Assembly: GCF_029109325.1 (NCBI RefSeq)
Contig: NZ_JAQKQJ010000002.1
Span: 186,001-250,000, forward strand
Direction of reading: 5' to 3'
Origin: Nodosilinea sp. PGN35
GTDB lineage: Bacteria; Cyanobacteriota; Cyanobacteriia; Phormidesmidales; Phormidesmidaceae
Length of the DNA: 64,000 nt
The notes beneath the pieces are model-generated. The model saw only the letters and a list, made by a program, of their open reading frames with translations. It ran no database searches and was not told where the DNA came from. Position numbers and translations under genes: made by a program. Shown piece after piece: positions 45,861 through 55,149 of the stretch (positions are counted from its first letter, which is position 1; each line of letters starts with the position of its first letter).

Positions 45861-46349
45861 CTAAAGCAGCCACTGCTGGATTTGAGCGACGGCAGCCTCA
45901 ACGGTATCGGCCATCGCCAGGGGGCCAGTCGCTAAACTCTGCCACAGGGCGATCGCGCTGGGGATCATCTCCATTAAGATAACCGGTCGCTGAGCCTTGA
46001 GGGCCAGGGCAATTTCGGCGGCGGTGCCGGGGCCAAGGCCGCAGGCTACCACCACCTGGCTGGAGAGCACATTGACGGCGTTGCGGGCATCGCCCAGACC
46101 CGTCACAATGGCGATGTCTACGGCAGCCGACATTCCGGCTCGGTCAGCGGCGGGCAGAATGCCCAGGGTAAGGCCGCCCGCCGCCTGGGCTCCGCGACAG
46201 GCGGCATCCATGACGCCCACCTGTCGCCCGCCTGTGAGTACCACCCATCCGATAGAGGCCAAGGCATACCCCAGGGCGTAGGCTGTCTCTAGCTGAGCCG
46301 GGGTCGCTGCATCCCCTGGGCCCATGACGCCAATTACGGTGCGGGCCAT
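45861..46349 (-). CDS. SLOG/LOG-like nucleotide-binding protein (TIGR00725 type)
   Basis: A 162-residue Rossmann-like protein: VIGVMGPGDAATPAQLETAY at the start, VVLTGGRQVGVMDAACRGA in the middle and ACGLGPGTAAEIALALKAQR near 110, which is the glycine-rich PGGxGT-like turn of the SLOG superfamily in a variant form. Members bind nucleotides or nucleoside derivatives; the specific substrate here is unknown. ATG at 46349. Confidence 0.82.
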   Translation of the reverse strand: MARTVIGVMGPGDAATPAQLETAYALGYALASIGWVVLTGGRQVGVMDAACRGAQAAGGLTLGILPAADRAGMSAAVDIAIVTGLGDARNAVNVLSSQVVVACGLGPGTAAEIALALKAQRPVILMEMIPSAIALWQSLATGPLAMADTVEAAVAQIQQWLL

Positions 46350-46619
46350 AGGGCGGCCCCCGCAGCGGGCTCTGGAGATAGGAAGGGTATGGCCATGGTC
46401 GTAGGTGTAGCCGCTGGAAGGGAATAGCTCGTCTCGGCGGGCGATCGCAAAAAAACTTGACGATCGATTCCCACCAGCCAGGGGAGCTGTCGTTTAGATT
46501 AAGTTAACGAATAGAGAAAATATGGGTACTGTACCTCTAGCATAACTCCGCACCATTGCTCGACCCTAGCCTCTGCCCCTGCGCCCCTGCCCCTGCCCCT
46601 GAGTTTTACCCCTGCTGCC
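46350..46619. other. Divergent intergenic region
   Basis: About 270 bp between the SLOG-type gene and the DUF1400 hydrolase gene, with an AT-rich stretch near 46490-46550 suited to promoters and a tandem CCCCTG/GCCCCT run just before 46620. Confidence 0.4.
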
Positions 46620-48509
46620 GTGCGATTGACAGTACCTCGTTTGAATAGTCTGCTCGCCTCCCTTGGGCCGTGGTGCTGGGGTGCGATCGCAGCCAGCGGG
46701 CTGCTGCTGGCCAGCCCAGCGGCGACAGCGGCAGAATCGGTCACGGTGCGGCTGGGGCGACTGTCGCAGACGGTGAGCCTAGACGACCTCCAGACCTTTG
46801 CCACCACCGGCGAGGCACCGCGCTCGCTGCGCCTCTACCGACCGCTGCTCAACGCCACCTTCCAGGACATGCTTCAGGGTGAAATTACCCTCGAGCCCGA
46901 GGTGAGCCAGGTTATTTTAGACGAAATTTTGCAGACGCCCGGCGGGGCTCAGCTGCTCGATACCCTGCGGGCGATCGCCCCCAATCTGGCCGCCGCCGAC
47001 CTGCGCGTCACCCTGGAGCAGGTGTCGAAGGCAGAGTCGGGGCTAACCCTGCTGGGCATTTTGCGGGCCATGCCCCAAAATACCCTGGAGATCGACGTGG
47101 GCACCCTGCTCACCCTGGCCTCTCAGTTTCGCCTGGCGCAGATGGAGAGCAAAGCCCTCAGCCGGGTGCTGCGCCAGGACACGGCGGCGGCGGCGGAACC
47201 GATGCCGCTGCTGGGAACCGACCCCTTCGCCACTGGCTCCTCGCAGGTACAGCGGTGGGAGCTGGTGCTGCGGGATCACAGCCGCGATCGCAGCATTCCC
47301 GTCGATATCTACTGGAGCAAAGACAGCCACGGCCCCCTGGTGGTGATCTCCCACGGGTTTGGTGCCGACCGCCGCTTTTTTGCTTACCTGGCTGAGCACC
47401 TGGCCTCCCACGGCCTGACGGTGGTGGCGGTAGAGCACCCCGGCAGCAACGTCGCCGCCCTGCTGTCGCTGCCCCCCGACGACCTGCCCCCCGACGATCT
47501 GCCCGCCGCCGCCCCCAGCCGCATTTTGCCCGCCACCGAATTTCTCGACCGGCCCCTCGACATCAGCTACGTGCTCAACCGCATGGAGAAACTCAATACC
47601 TACTCCTACAGCCTGCGCGATCGCATCAACACCGACCAGGTAACCTTCATCGGCCATTCCCTGGGGGGCTATACGGGGCTGGCTTTAGCCGGAGCCGCCC
47701 TCGATCTGCGCTCCCTCGAAGCCTACTGTCAAACCCTCACCCCGGTAAGCGTCTCCCCCGCCGACTGGCTTCAGTGCGCCGCCCAGGATTTGCCCGTCAA
47801 GTACGCCAACCTGCGCGATGACCGCATTACCCAGCTGATTGTGGCCAACCCGCTGACCGGCGTGCTGTTTGGCGAGGCGGGGCTAAGTCGGGTGCGGGTG
47901 CCCACCCTGGTGATAGCTGGCACCCATGACACCGTTACCCCGATGGCCAGCCAGCAGCTGCGACCTTTTATGCAGCTGGGGGGCAGTAAGCACCTAGTTA
48001 CGGTAGTGGGCGGCTCGCACCTCAGCGTTGGCGACCCCAACAACCTCAACGCCGACCTGGGGCGCATTCCTTTTATGCCAGCGCTGCCTGATGTCACCAC
48101 GGCCCCCCTGCGCATTTTTCTCCAGGGGGTGAGCCTCAGCTTTGCCATGCAGCAGACCGACGCAGCGGAGAGCTACGCCCCGGCCCTCAGCCCCGCCGTC
48201 GCCCCGGCCTTTTCGACCACCAGCCTGTCGCTGCGGCTCAGCCAAACTGTCCCCGAGGGGCTGGCCGCCTGGCCGCGGCTGCGCCAGAGCGGGCTGCACC
48301 GGCAGGAGGGGCTGATCAGCTACCTGCCCTCACTGCTGCACCTGGAGGCCCTAGCCATTCAAGACCAGTTCCAGGCCCTCCAGCGCCAGATGGTTGCCTA
48401 CCTGCGCCACAGCCCCCCCTCGCTGACGGCGGTGTACTGGCCCTTTTTACTGCCCTCGTCCCCGATGCAGGCCCAGCGACCCGGCAACCAATCGACCAGT
48501 CCCCAGTAG
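46620..48509 (+). CDS. Exported alpha/beta hydrolase with DUF1400 domain
   Basis: A 629-residue protein with a signal peptide (about 15-38, ending ATAAE). The DUF1400 domain (about 39-190; LGRLSQTVSLDDLQTFATTG) is a cyanobacterial N-terminal module. The alpha/beta hydrolase part begins near 215 (PVDIYWSKDSHGPLVVISHG), with the nucleophile elbow GHSLGGY near 345-350 and a late acid/His (GTHDTVTP; GGSHLSVGD). It is presumably a periplasmic esterase or lipase. The start is GTG at 46620 without a clear Shine-Dalgarno sequence. Confidence 0.87.
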   Translation: MRLTVPRLNSLLASLGPWCWGAIAASGLLLASPAATAAESVTVRLGRLSQTVSLDDLQTFATTGEAPRSLRLYRPLLNATFQDMLQGEITLEPEVSQVILDEILQTPGGAQLLDTLRAIAPNLAAADLRVTLEQVSKAESGLTLLGILRAMPQNTLEIDVGTLLTLASQFRLAQMESKALSRVLRQDTAAAAEPMPLLGTDPFATGSSQVQRWELVLRDHSRDRSIPVDIYWSKDSHGPLVVISHGFGADRRFFAYLAEHLASHGLTVVAVEHPGSNVAALLSLPPDDLPPDDLPAAAPSRILPATEFLDRPLDISYVLNRMEKLNTYSYSLRDRINTDQVTFIGHSLGGYTGLALAGAALDLRSLEAYCQTLTPVSVSPADWLQCAAQDLPVKYANLRDDRITQLIVANPLTGVLFGEAGLSRVRVPTLVIAGTHDTVTPMASQQLRPFMQLGGSKHLVTVVGGSHLSVGDPNNLNADLGRIPFMPALPDVTTAPLRIFLQGVSLSFAMQQTDAAESYAPALSPAVAPAFSTTSLSLRLSQTVPEGLAAWPRLRQSGLHRQEGLISYLPSLLHLEALAIQDQFQALQRQMVAYLRHSPPSLTAVYWPFLLPSSPMQAQRPGNQSTSPQ

Positions 48510-48568
48510 GCTGTTCCTCGAGACCGCAGGGATTTCGGCAGAGGATCTGCTGGCCAGCCCGGCCCCGG

Positions 48569-49480
48569 CTAATCCTGGGATCCCATCGTGTAGCCGTCGG
48601 GCATAATGGTGCCCTGCACGTCGGTGCGCCGCAGGTTGGTGTAGTCGAGCTTAGCGTTGATCATGACCGCATCGGTGAGGTCGGCCCCGCTCAGGTTTGA
48701 CCAGCTCAGGCGGGTGCGATACAGCGTCGCCCCCCGCAGGTTGGCCCCCCGCAGCGAGCTCCAGCTCAGATTGGCCCCCCGCAGGTTGGCGTGGGAGAGA
48801 TTGACATTCACCAGGTTGGTGCTGGTCAGCTTAGCTCGGCTCAGGTCGGCCTCTTGAAAATCGGCCCCTTCCAGGGTTGCTCCGGTGAGCACCGCTGCCA
48901 CCAGCACGGCCCCCCGCAGCACGGCCCGGTTCATCAGGGCGCTGGTCATGTTGGCGTGCTCCAGGTTGGCCCCTTCCAGGTCAGCCGCCAGCATTCTGCC
49001 CCGACTGAGACTGGCCTCGCTCAGTGTCGCCCGGTGCAGGGTGGCGTGGTCAAGCACAGCCTCGTTGAGGTTGGTTTCGCGCAAAATGGCCTGGCTGAGG
49101 GTAGCCCGCACCAGGTTGGCGCTCCGCATGCCCGCCTCGCTCAGATCGCACTCCACCAGGCTGGCGTCGGCCAGGTCGGCTCCGATCAGGTTGGCCAAAA
49201 TCAGCGTGGCCTGGTCAAAGTTGACGTCGGTGAGCTTGGCCTCCCGAAAGTTGGCCCCGACCAGCGTAGCCCCAGTAAAGATGGTATTTTGCAAATTCGA
49301 CTGGCGAAAATTGGCCCCGCTGAGGTTTTGATGGCCCAGGTCGGCACCGATCAGCTGAATACCGCGAAAGTCTCGCTCTCCCGCTGCGTAGCGTTCCAAA
49401 AGGGTCGCCGCAGTCATTTCGACGGGTTCACTGGGAAAGTGGGAATCCAGGGATGGAGAATTAGAGGGGGGCGTTTCCAA
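48569..49480 (-). CDS. Pentapeptide-repeat protein
   Basis: A 303-residue soluble protein made of about 45 A(D/N)LxX repeats from residue 40 to about 290 (LIGADLGHQNLSGANFRQSN; LSGADLTDAVMINAKLDYTN), predicting a regular right-handed beta-helix. There is no signal peptide. The frame opens at TTG 49480, which has GAGGA six to seven bases upstream; an ATG 21 codons later (49417) lacks such a signal, so the TTG start is favoured. The function of most cyanobacterial members is unknown. Confidence 0.88.
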   Translation of the reverse strand: METPPSNSPSLDSHFPSEPVEMTAATLLERYAAGERDFRGIQLIGADLGHQNLSGANFRQSNLQNTIFTGATLVGANFREAKLTDVNFDQATLILANLIGADLADASLVECDLSEAGMRSANLVRATLSQAILRETNLNEAVLDHATLHRATLSEASLSRGRMLAADLEGANLEHANMTSALMNRAVLRGAVLVAAVLTGATLEGADFQEADLSRAKLTSTNLVNVNLSHANLRGANLSWSSLRGANLRGATLYRTRLSWSNLSGADLTDAVMINAKLDYTNLRRTDVQGTIMPDGYTMGSQD

Positions 49481-49831
49481 TGAAAGTCCTCAGCGGCAAC
49501 GATAATCAGGGTTAAGAAGCTCCAGCGGTTCAAGCCGAGTAGGGGCAGCGGGGCAGATCAATGGCATGTCACCTACCCCAGGCTAGAAGTCTTAGGATAA
49601 CCAGAAGCTTGTCTTGGGTAAACGCCTGCCTTTGCTCTAGCAGCCTTGCCCTCTGCAACCTTAACAGTTCTCAATCTGCCCTGCTCAGAGCCGACGAAAA
49701 AATCAGCCAATCTACCCAGGTACAGGGCTGGCAGACCGTTCCGCTGGGAGCGGCAACCCAGGGAAGTTTTGCCTGGGGTATGCTAATTCTGGTTTAAGTT
49801 GCCCCAGTCCGTTGCCCTGGTTGCTGATCTT

Positions 49832-50635
49832 ATGCCCCGATCGCTGCTCACTCTCCTGCGTCGCCGTCTGTTTTGGCTCACCCTGCTGCTGACGGTGTGG
49901 CTGCTGTGCAGTGGCCATGCCCAGGCGGCAGGCCAGCCCCTGAGCTGGGCCGATCGCCTGGCAGCTTTCCCCCAGTGGGGCAGTAAAGCTGCGCTGCCCG
50001 CCGCCCAGGGAGATCTGATCTACCCAGACTGGCTGCGGGGCGATTGGCAGCTCACCAGCACCCTGGTCGATCTGGCGGCCCCCTTGGCCCCTGGGGTAGT
50101 GAGCCCAGGGTTTGAGGGCAACCGGGCCCAGGTGGGCCTGCCGGTGACCTGCCCTGTGCGGTTTGTGGCGGTGCCGCCGCGCTGGCAGGGGCTGATTCCC
50201 GTGGTGACTGGCTCGCCTCAAACCGTGGCCGATCGCGCCTTTAACGGTCTGAGTCTGGCCCGCGCCTACCTGGGCGATGCCACCGTCAGGGCGGTGAAGG
50301 TTGACCCCAAAAATCCTAACCGTCAGGTGACACTGCTGAGCGGCAGCCGCCAGCTAGAGTCCACCGTGACGGCGCGGGCAGTGGAGGCTCCAGAGGCCGC
50401 TCGATTTATTACCGTGGAGCGGTTTCAGCAGGTGTTTCGGGGGGGAGCTATTCCCTACTTCAACGAAGTGGAGACCACAACGGCCTACCGCCAGGCGGGC
50501 GATGGCGTGGCCGCCGACCAGGTGACGGCGGTGTATCTGTCGCCCCAGGATCCAGACTTTCTCAAGGCGCTGAACCAGCCCGTGGCCCTGTACCGCTATC
50601 GGCTGGAGCTGGTGCCAATGGAGCAAGGGAGTTGA
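49832..50635 (+). CDS. Exported DUF6816-like protein
   Basis: A 267-residue protein with a basic N-terminus and signal peptide (RRRLFWLTLLLTVWLLCSGH, ending AQAAG). The mature part (WADRLAAFPQWGSKAALPAA; DLIYPDWLRGDWQLTSTLVD; LSLARAYLGDATVRAVKVDP) matches a cyanobacterial/plastid-type lumenal or periplasmic family I know as DUF6816. ATG at 49832 is preferred over an upstream TTG at 49799. The function is unknown; location in periplasm or thylakoid lumen is inferred from the signal. Confidence 0.72.
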   Translation: MPRSLLTLLRRRLFWLTLLLTVWLLCSGHAQAAGQPLSWADRLAAFPQWGSKAALPAAQGDLIYPDWLRGDWQLTSTLVDLAAPLAPGVVSPGFEGNRAQVGLPVTCPVRFVAVPPRWQGLIPVVTGSPQTVADRAFNGLSLARAYLGDATVRAVKVDPKNPNRQVTLLSGSRQLESTVTARAVEAPEAARFITVERFQQVFRGGAIPYFNEVETTTAYRQAGDGVAADQVTAVYLSPQDPDFLKALNQPVALYRYRLELVPMEQGS

Positions 50636-50663
50636 GAAATTGGGCGAGATGGCGGTATTAGGG

Positions 50664-51521
50664 TCAATCCGCTTCGTTAAACAGGGCCAGGGCTGTACGC
50701 CACACCATGTAGCCATTCTGATTGAGGTGCAGGCCGTCGGTGGTGAGGTCGGGCCGCAGGTAGCCTTCGCCGTTGACAAAGAGTGGGTAGAGGTTTAGGT
50801 AGTCGGCTCCGGTTTCTACGGCAACCAGTTTGAGCTGGCCGTTGACCGTTTGAATGAGATCGGGGGAGACCGTTAGCAGGCGATCGCGCCCCTCCCAGGT
50901 GGAGGTCTCGCCCCCGTGGGGCAAAATCGACTGCACCACTACCCGAGTTTGGGGATGGGTCTGGCGCAGGTAGTCCACCATTTTGCGGACGTTGTACACC
51001 AGATCCGCTGCCGAACCTCCCCAGATCAGGTCGTTGATGCCCACCATGATAAACACCGCCTCGGGGGAGGTGTTGTCGAGCAGGTAGAGGCGATCGCGCA
51101 GCCCGGTCGAGTTTTCTCCCGAAATGGCCTGATTCAGCCAGGTTTTACGCCCCGGCAGCATACTGGCCGGAAACCACAGGGTCAGCGAATCACCCAGCAA
51201 AATCGTCTGGCGCGGCGCATCGATGGCCACCGCCGCCTCCGCTTCCGCCGCCAGCAGCGCCACCCACTGCTCGTAGTCAAGGCTGTGACGCACCCCTAGC
51301 TCGGGCTCAAAGGGAGCAATGGGGACATGGCGATCGGCCGCAAAGGCATTGGCCTGGGGCAGCATGGCATCGCCCGCCTGGCTCAGCTGCCGCAGCACCA
51401 CCACCACCGTAATGAACAGCAGCCCATTCAGCACCAGCGACAGCAGCGCCCAGGGGGGCACCCCCTGCAGCCGATGCAGCGCCGAGCGAAGCTGAGGATA
51501 GGGTTGAAGCGGTAAGGCCAC
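50664..51521 (-). CDS. SGNH/GDSL-family hydrolase, membrane-anchored
   Basis: A protein of about 285 residues. One N-terminal membrane helix (ALLSLVLNGLLFITVVVVL) anchors a periplasmic SGNH hydrolase domain. Blocks are visible: ILLGDSLTLW (nucleophile Ser), AISGENSTG, VGINDLIWGG and the final DGLHLNQNGY with the Asp-His pair. It is probably an esterase acting on surface glycans or lipids. The frame opens at TTG 51566, but GTG at 51521 with AGG upstream is an equally plausible start. Confidence 0.85.
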   Translation of the reverse strand: MALPLQPYPQLRSALHRLQGVPPWALLSLVLNGLLFITVVVVLRQLSQAGDAMLPQANAFAADRHVPIAPFEPELGVRHSLDYEQWVALLAAEAEAAVAIDAPRQTILLGDSLTLWFPASMLPGRKTWLNQAISGENSTGLRDRLYLLDNTSPEAVFIMVGINDLIWGGSAADLVYNVRKMVDYLRQTHPQTRVVVQSILPHGGETSTWEGRDRLLTVSPDLIQTVNGQLKLVAVETGADYLNLYPLFVNGEGYLRPDLTTDGLHLNQNGYMVWRTALALFNEAD

Positions 51522-51654
51522 GGCGATATACCTACAAACCTGAGGCTGGAAAACCAGCACTCCCAATGGGTCAAATTGTAGATAGATTTTCCCCTACAAA
51601 CCACTATTGCGGCGAGGGTTTTTTACCCAGTCTGGAGGAGGGCACGGGAGGAAG

Positions 51655-52746
51655 CTACACATTGAAGCGAAACAGCATGACGTCGCCCTCCTGCACTACG
51701 TACTCTTTGCCCTCGCTGCGGACCTGGCCCTTGTCCTTAGCTGTGGCCATCGATCCGGCGGCCACCAGGTCGTCGTAGGCCACCGTCTCCGCGCGAATAA
51801 AGCCCCGCTCAAAGTCGGTGTGAATCACCCCTGCCGCCTGGGGGGCTACCATGCCAGCGCGAATTGTCCAGGCGCGGGTTTCTTTAGGGCCGGTGGTGAA
51901 GTAGGTGCGCAGCCCCAGCAGCTCGTAGGTGGCGCGAATCAGGGTCTTGAGGCCCCCCTCTTCAACGCCGAGGGCCGCCAAAAAGTCGCTGCGCTCCTCG
52001 TCGTTCAGCTCCACCAGCTCCGACTCTACCTGGGCCGAAATCACCACCACCTGGGCAGCTTCTGCCGCCGCTACGGCCCGCACCTGCTCTACCCAGGGGT
52101 TGCCGCCCGCCAGGTCTTCTTCCGAGACGTTGGTGGCGTAGATTACGGGCTTGCGGGTGAGCAGCCCCAGGGGCTTGATGATCGCCTCGGCCTCTTCGTC
52201 AAGCTCCACCTGGCGGGCGGTTTTGCCCTCGTTGAGCACCGGCAGGATTTTTTCTAAAATGGCCAGCTCGGCCTGGGCCTCTTTGTCGGCGCGGGCCAGC
52301 TTGCGCACCCGATCGACCCGGCGCTCTAGCTGGGCCAGGTCAGACAGAGCCAGTTCCAGGTTGATCACCTCAATGTCGCGCACCGGATCCACTGAACCCG
52401 AGACATGGATGATGTCGTCGTCGTCAAAACAGCGCACTACGTGGACGATCGCATCCACCTCGCGAATGTTGGCCAAAAACTGATTGCCCAACCCCTCTCC
52501 CTGGCTGGCCCCCTGCACCAGGCCCGCAATATCGACAAACTCCACCCGGGCGGGCACCGTCTCCGCCGAGCTAGAGATGTCGGCCAGCACCCGCAGACGG
52601 GCATCGGGCACCGCCACAATCCCCACGTTGGGCTCAATGGTGCAAAAGGGAAAGTTGGCGGCCTGGGCCTTGGCGTTGGCCACCACGGCGTTGAACAGGG
52701 TAGATTTGCCAACGTTGGGCAGGCCAACAATGCCAGCTCGTAACAT
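51655..52746 (-). CDS. ychF: Redox-regulated ATPase YchF
   Basis: A 363-residue Obg-related P-loop protein that prefers ATP and associates with ribosomes. P-loop GLPNVGKST is at 8-16; the switch II area reads [27 protein letters not shown] replaces the NKxD guanine motif as expected for YchF. A coiled coil (about 130-175) and the C-terminal TGS domain ([20 protein letters not shown], ending VMLFRFNV) complete the family layout. ATG at 52746. Confidence 0.97.
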   Translation of the reverse strand: MLRAGIVGLPNVGKSTLFNAVVANAKAQAANFPFCTIEPNVGIVAVPDARLRVLADISSSAETVPARVEFVDIAGLVQGASQGEGLGNQFLANIREVDAIVHVVRCFDDDDIIHVSGSVDPVRDIEVINLELALSDLAQLERRVDRVRKLARADKEAQAELAILEKILPVLNEGKTARQVELDEEAEAIIKPLGLLTRKPVIYATNVSEEDLAGGNPWVEQVRAVAAAEAAQVVVISAQVESELVELNDEERSDFLAALGVEEGGLKTLIRATYELLGLRTYFTTGPKETRAWTIRAGMVAPQAAGVIHTDFERGFIRAETVAYDDLVAAGSMATAKDKGQVRSEGKEYVVQEGDVMLFRFNV

Positions 52747-52888
52747 GGGTTAACTCTAGATTGAGATCGTTAGGGAATGTTTGCCGCCATCGGCAAACAC
52801 CTACCTAGCATAAGAGAGGATGGGGTCATTGCGGAGGTGTTGCTATACCCTATAGAACAAACGGACAACGACCGCGCAAGGGTGAGCT

Positions 52889-53503
52889 ATGGCTGGAGTG
52901 ACAGGGGCAGGGCGGCGGGTGCAGCCCGCGCTAGCGGCGGGGCTGGTGGCGCTGGGGCTGGTTGGGTGCAATACCCTGGGTCTGTCGCGATCGCCCCAGG
53001 GCAACGGCGAGATGAGTAACCAATACGTCGATCGCGGCTTTCGGGGCGATATGCTGGTCAGCCGCATGAAGCCGGTGCGGGTGCGGCTGCAAAACGGTTG
53101 GCAGGCAGCCCCCACCGGCACCCTGCACAACAGCGCCGACCTGGAGGCCTACAATCTCGACGAAAACATGTTTCTGGTGGTGGTGGGCGAAAACCGCGAC
53201 GCCGTCTCCCCCGGCAACATTGAAGAGCAGGCCAATGTCTATCTACAAATTCTCAAGGGCGGCTTCGACCAGGTGATTGCCAACCAGGCGCGTACCGGGG
53301 TAGAGCGGGTCAGCAGCTTTCCGGCGGTGCAGTACGAGGTGCGCGGCAGCGTATCCCAGCGCCCGGTGGCCTACCTGCACACCACGGTCGAAATGGGCGA
53401 GGAGTACTACCAGGTAGTGGTGTGGACCCCCGACGAGCTGCGCATGGCCAATGCCGATGCCATGCGGGCCGTGACGCAAGAATTTCGCGATGCCCAGCTT
53501 TAG
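52889..53503 (+). CDS. Predicted lipoprotein
   Basis: A 204-residue protein with a lipoprotein signal: hydrophobic stretch ALAAGLVALGLVGC with lipobox LVGC and lipidated Cys27. The mature part resembles PsbP/DUF-type lumenal folds in general layout (ENMFLVVVGENRDAVSPGNI; YYQVVVWTPDELRMANADAM) but I cannot assign a family firmly. ATG at 52889 has AAGGG upstream. It is divergent from ychF and followed by the thioredoxin-fold gene. Confidence 0.72.
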   Translation: MAGVTGAGRRVQPALAAGLVALGLVGCNTLGLSRSPQGNGEMSNQYVDRGFRGDMLVSRMKPVRVRLQNGWQAAPTGTLHNSADLEAYNLDENMFLVVVGENRDAVSPGNIEEQANVYLQILKGGFDQVIANQARTGVERVSSFPAVQYEVRGSVSQRPVAYLHTTVEMGEEYYQVVVWTPDELRMANADAMRAVTQEFRDAQL

Positions 53504-53631
53504 TGCCGCCATTCTGTGGCCTAATAGAGTCTGGAGAGCGGAGGACGTTCGCGTTTCTTTTAGAGAAAGCCTTGCCTACGGCAGCTCGCCCCTCGCTCCA
53601 CTCCCGGCCCTAGACCAAGGATATAATCGCC

Positions 53632-54243
53632 ATGCTGCGCTGGCTCTCCGCAACCCTCCCTGCCAAGCTTTTCTTTGCCGACACCGCCCGGCTGAGCCGG
53701 GGTCTTGGCCTGGCCTGCGCCGCTCTGGTGCTGTGGCTGGGCCTGGGGGGGCAGCCCAGTGCCCTGGCGGGTCTCACCGACGACAACTACGACGGCAACA
53801 TCTTTGCCCTCTACGCGGGCAACGGGTCACTGGTGCCCCCAAACGTCAGTCTGGCGGAGTCGCTGAAGTATGGCAAACCCGCCATTGTGGTGATCTATGT
53901 AGACGACAGCAGCGACTGCAAGCGGTTTGCTTCAGTAATTTCCCAGCTCCAGGCCCCCTACGGACGGGTGGCCAACTTTATTCCCATCATGGCCGACTCG
54001 ATTCCGGTGCAGGCCAGCTACGAGCCCAGCGAGCCCGGCTACTATTTTAAAAATGCCGTGCCCCAAACCCTGGTGTTTAACGCCCAGGGGGAGCTGGTGT
54101 TTAACGAAATCGGTACGGTCTCCTACGAGGCGATCGACGATGTCATGCGCGAGGTGTTTGACCTCCTGCCCCGCACCGAGTCGGAAGAGCTGCGCCGCCG
54201 CCCCATCAACGAGGTGAATTCGGAACTGGTGCCCGAGCAGTAG
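53632..54243 (+). CDS. Thioredoxin-fold thylakoid protein (photosystem I accumulation factor-like)
   Basis: A 203-residue protein with an N-terminal hydrophobic signal or anchor (LACAALVLWLGLGGQP, about 26-42) and a thioredoxin-like domain (KYGKPAIVVIYVDDSSDCKR; NAVPQTLVFNAQGELVFNEI) with a single Cys in place of CxxC. It resembles the cyanobacterial thylakoid thioredoxin-like protein annotated as a photosystem I accumulation factor; that assignment rests on memory of the family. AAGGA lies about 10 bases before the ATG. Confidence 0.7.
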   Translation: MLRWLSATLPAKLFFADTARLSRGLGLACAALVLWLGLGGQPSALAGLTDDNYDGNIFALYAGNGSLVPPNVSLAESLKYGKPAIVVIYVDDSSDCKRFASVISQLQAPYGRVANFIPIMADSIPVQASYEPSEPGYYFKNAVPQTLVFNAQGELVFNEIGTVSYEAIDDVMREVFDLLPRTESEELRRRPINEVNSELVPEQ

Positions 54244-54334
54244 CGTCCTGGCCCTGGCAGAGCGGCCAGCAAACCCACGGTCACGGCGAGAACTCCCGGT
54301 AGGGGCGTCGGGGTCCTCCTCTGCCTTCGATCGC

Positions 54335-55147
54335 TCAGGGAGCGACCCGCTGCACCAGGGGACGAAATTGCTCCACTAAAGGCATCTGAGCCACGGCCAG
54401 GGTGGGATAGGGGTGACGGCTGTAGTCTTTGCCCACCTCGAGCGGAAAGGGGGCGATGTCGTTCAGCGGTACCCAGGTGGCTCCGGCGGCCTGGGTAATG
54501 GCCCACACCGCCGCAATATCCCAGATCTTGGGCGTTGCCTCCACCGCGCCGATCGCCCAGCCCGCCCCCACCAGCAGCAGGTTGTAGGCCGCCGAGCCCA
54601 GCATGCGAATCTTGCAGGGAAAGGGGCGTTCCAGCACTGAGGTGCTGCGGGCGCAGAGGCTGAAGAACTGGGTTTTGTCTGGTTCGGCGGTGCTGCTGTG
54701 CATGGGGCGACCGTTGCAGAACGCGCCGCTGGGCATTTCCAGGCCGCTCTGCCCCGGCCAGTAGCCGTAGAACGCCTGGTTTAAAGGCGGCATGGCCACG
54801 TAGCCAAACACCGGGGTACCCCGATACAGCAGGCCCAGCGAAATGCCCCACACCGGAATGCCGCGCGTAAAGTTGGTGGTGCCGTCGATGGGGTCGATGA
54901 TCCAGCACCAGTCGGTGGCGGGGAAGATGTGCTCCACCTCTTCGCTGAGCACGCCGTGGGCGGGAAAGGTTTCGGCGATGGCGGCGCGCAGGGTGTCGTC
55001 GGCCCAGCGATCGCACCGGGTCACCAAACTCCCGTCAGCCTTCAGATCCGCCTGTACCTGACCGAAGTCTTCGAGCAGCTTTTGCCCCACAATTTTAGTC
55101 GTGGCCCCGGCAAAGGCCAGCACCTCGTCCCAGAAGTTTTGTGCCAT
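54335..55147 (-). CDS. Inositol monophosphatase family protein
   Basis: A 270-residue Mg2+-dependent phosphatase. Metal-binding motifs are visible: LSEEVEH (first Glu), WIIDPIDGTTNF (DPIDGT) and IWDIAAVWAI with AGATWV (second WDxAA motif). Substrates could be myo-inositol phosphate or related sugar phosphates. ATG at 55147 (MAQNFWDEV) is chosen; the frame opens two codons earlier with TTG. It lies 2 bp downstream of the transporter gene, so the pair is cotranscribed. Confidence 0.92.
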   Translation of the reverse strand: MAQNFWDEVLAFAGATTKIVGQKLLEDFGQVQADLKADGSLVTRCDRWADDTLRAAIAETFPAHGVLSEEVEHIFPATDWCWIIDPIDGTTNFTRGIPVWGISLGLLYRGTPVFGYVAMPPLNQAFYGYWPGQSGLEMPSGAFCNGRPMHSSTAEPDKTQFFSLCARSTSVLERPFPCKIRMLGSAAYNLLLVGAGWAIGAVEATPKIWDIAAVWAITQAAGATWVPLNDIAPFPLEVGKDYSRHPYPTLAVAQMPLVEQFRPLVQRVAP

Positions 55148-55149
55148 GC

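Noticed and set aside
49561..49797. A 78-codon plus-strand open frame in the gap before the DUF6816-like gene
   Set aside because: Its translation has no family resemblance, no good ribosome-binding site and Ser/Cys/Leu-rich composition typical of chance frames.
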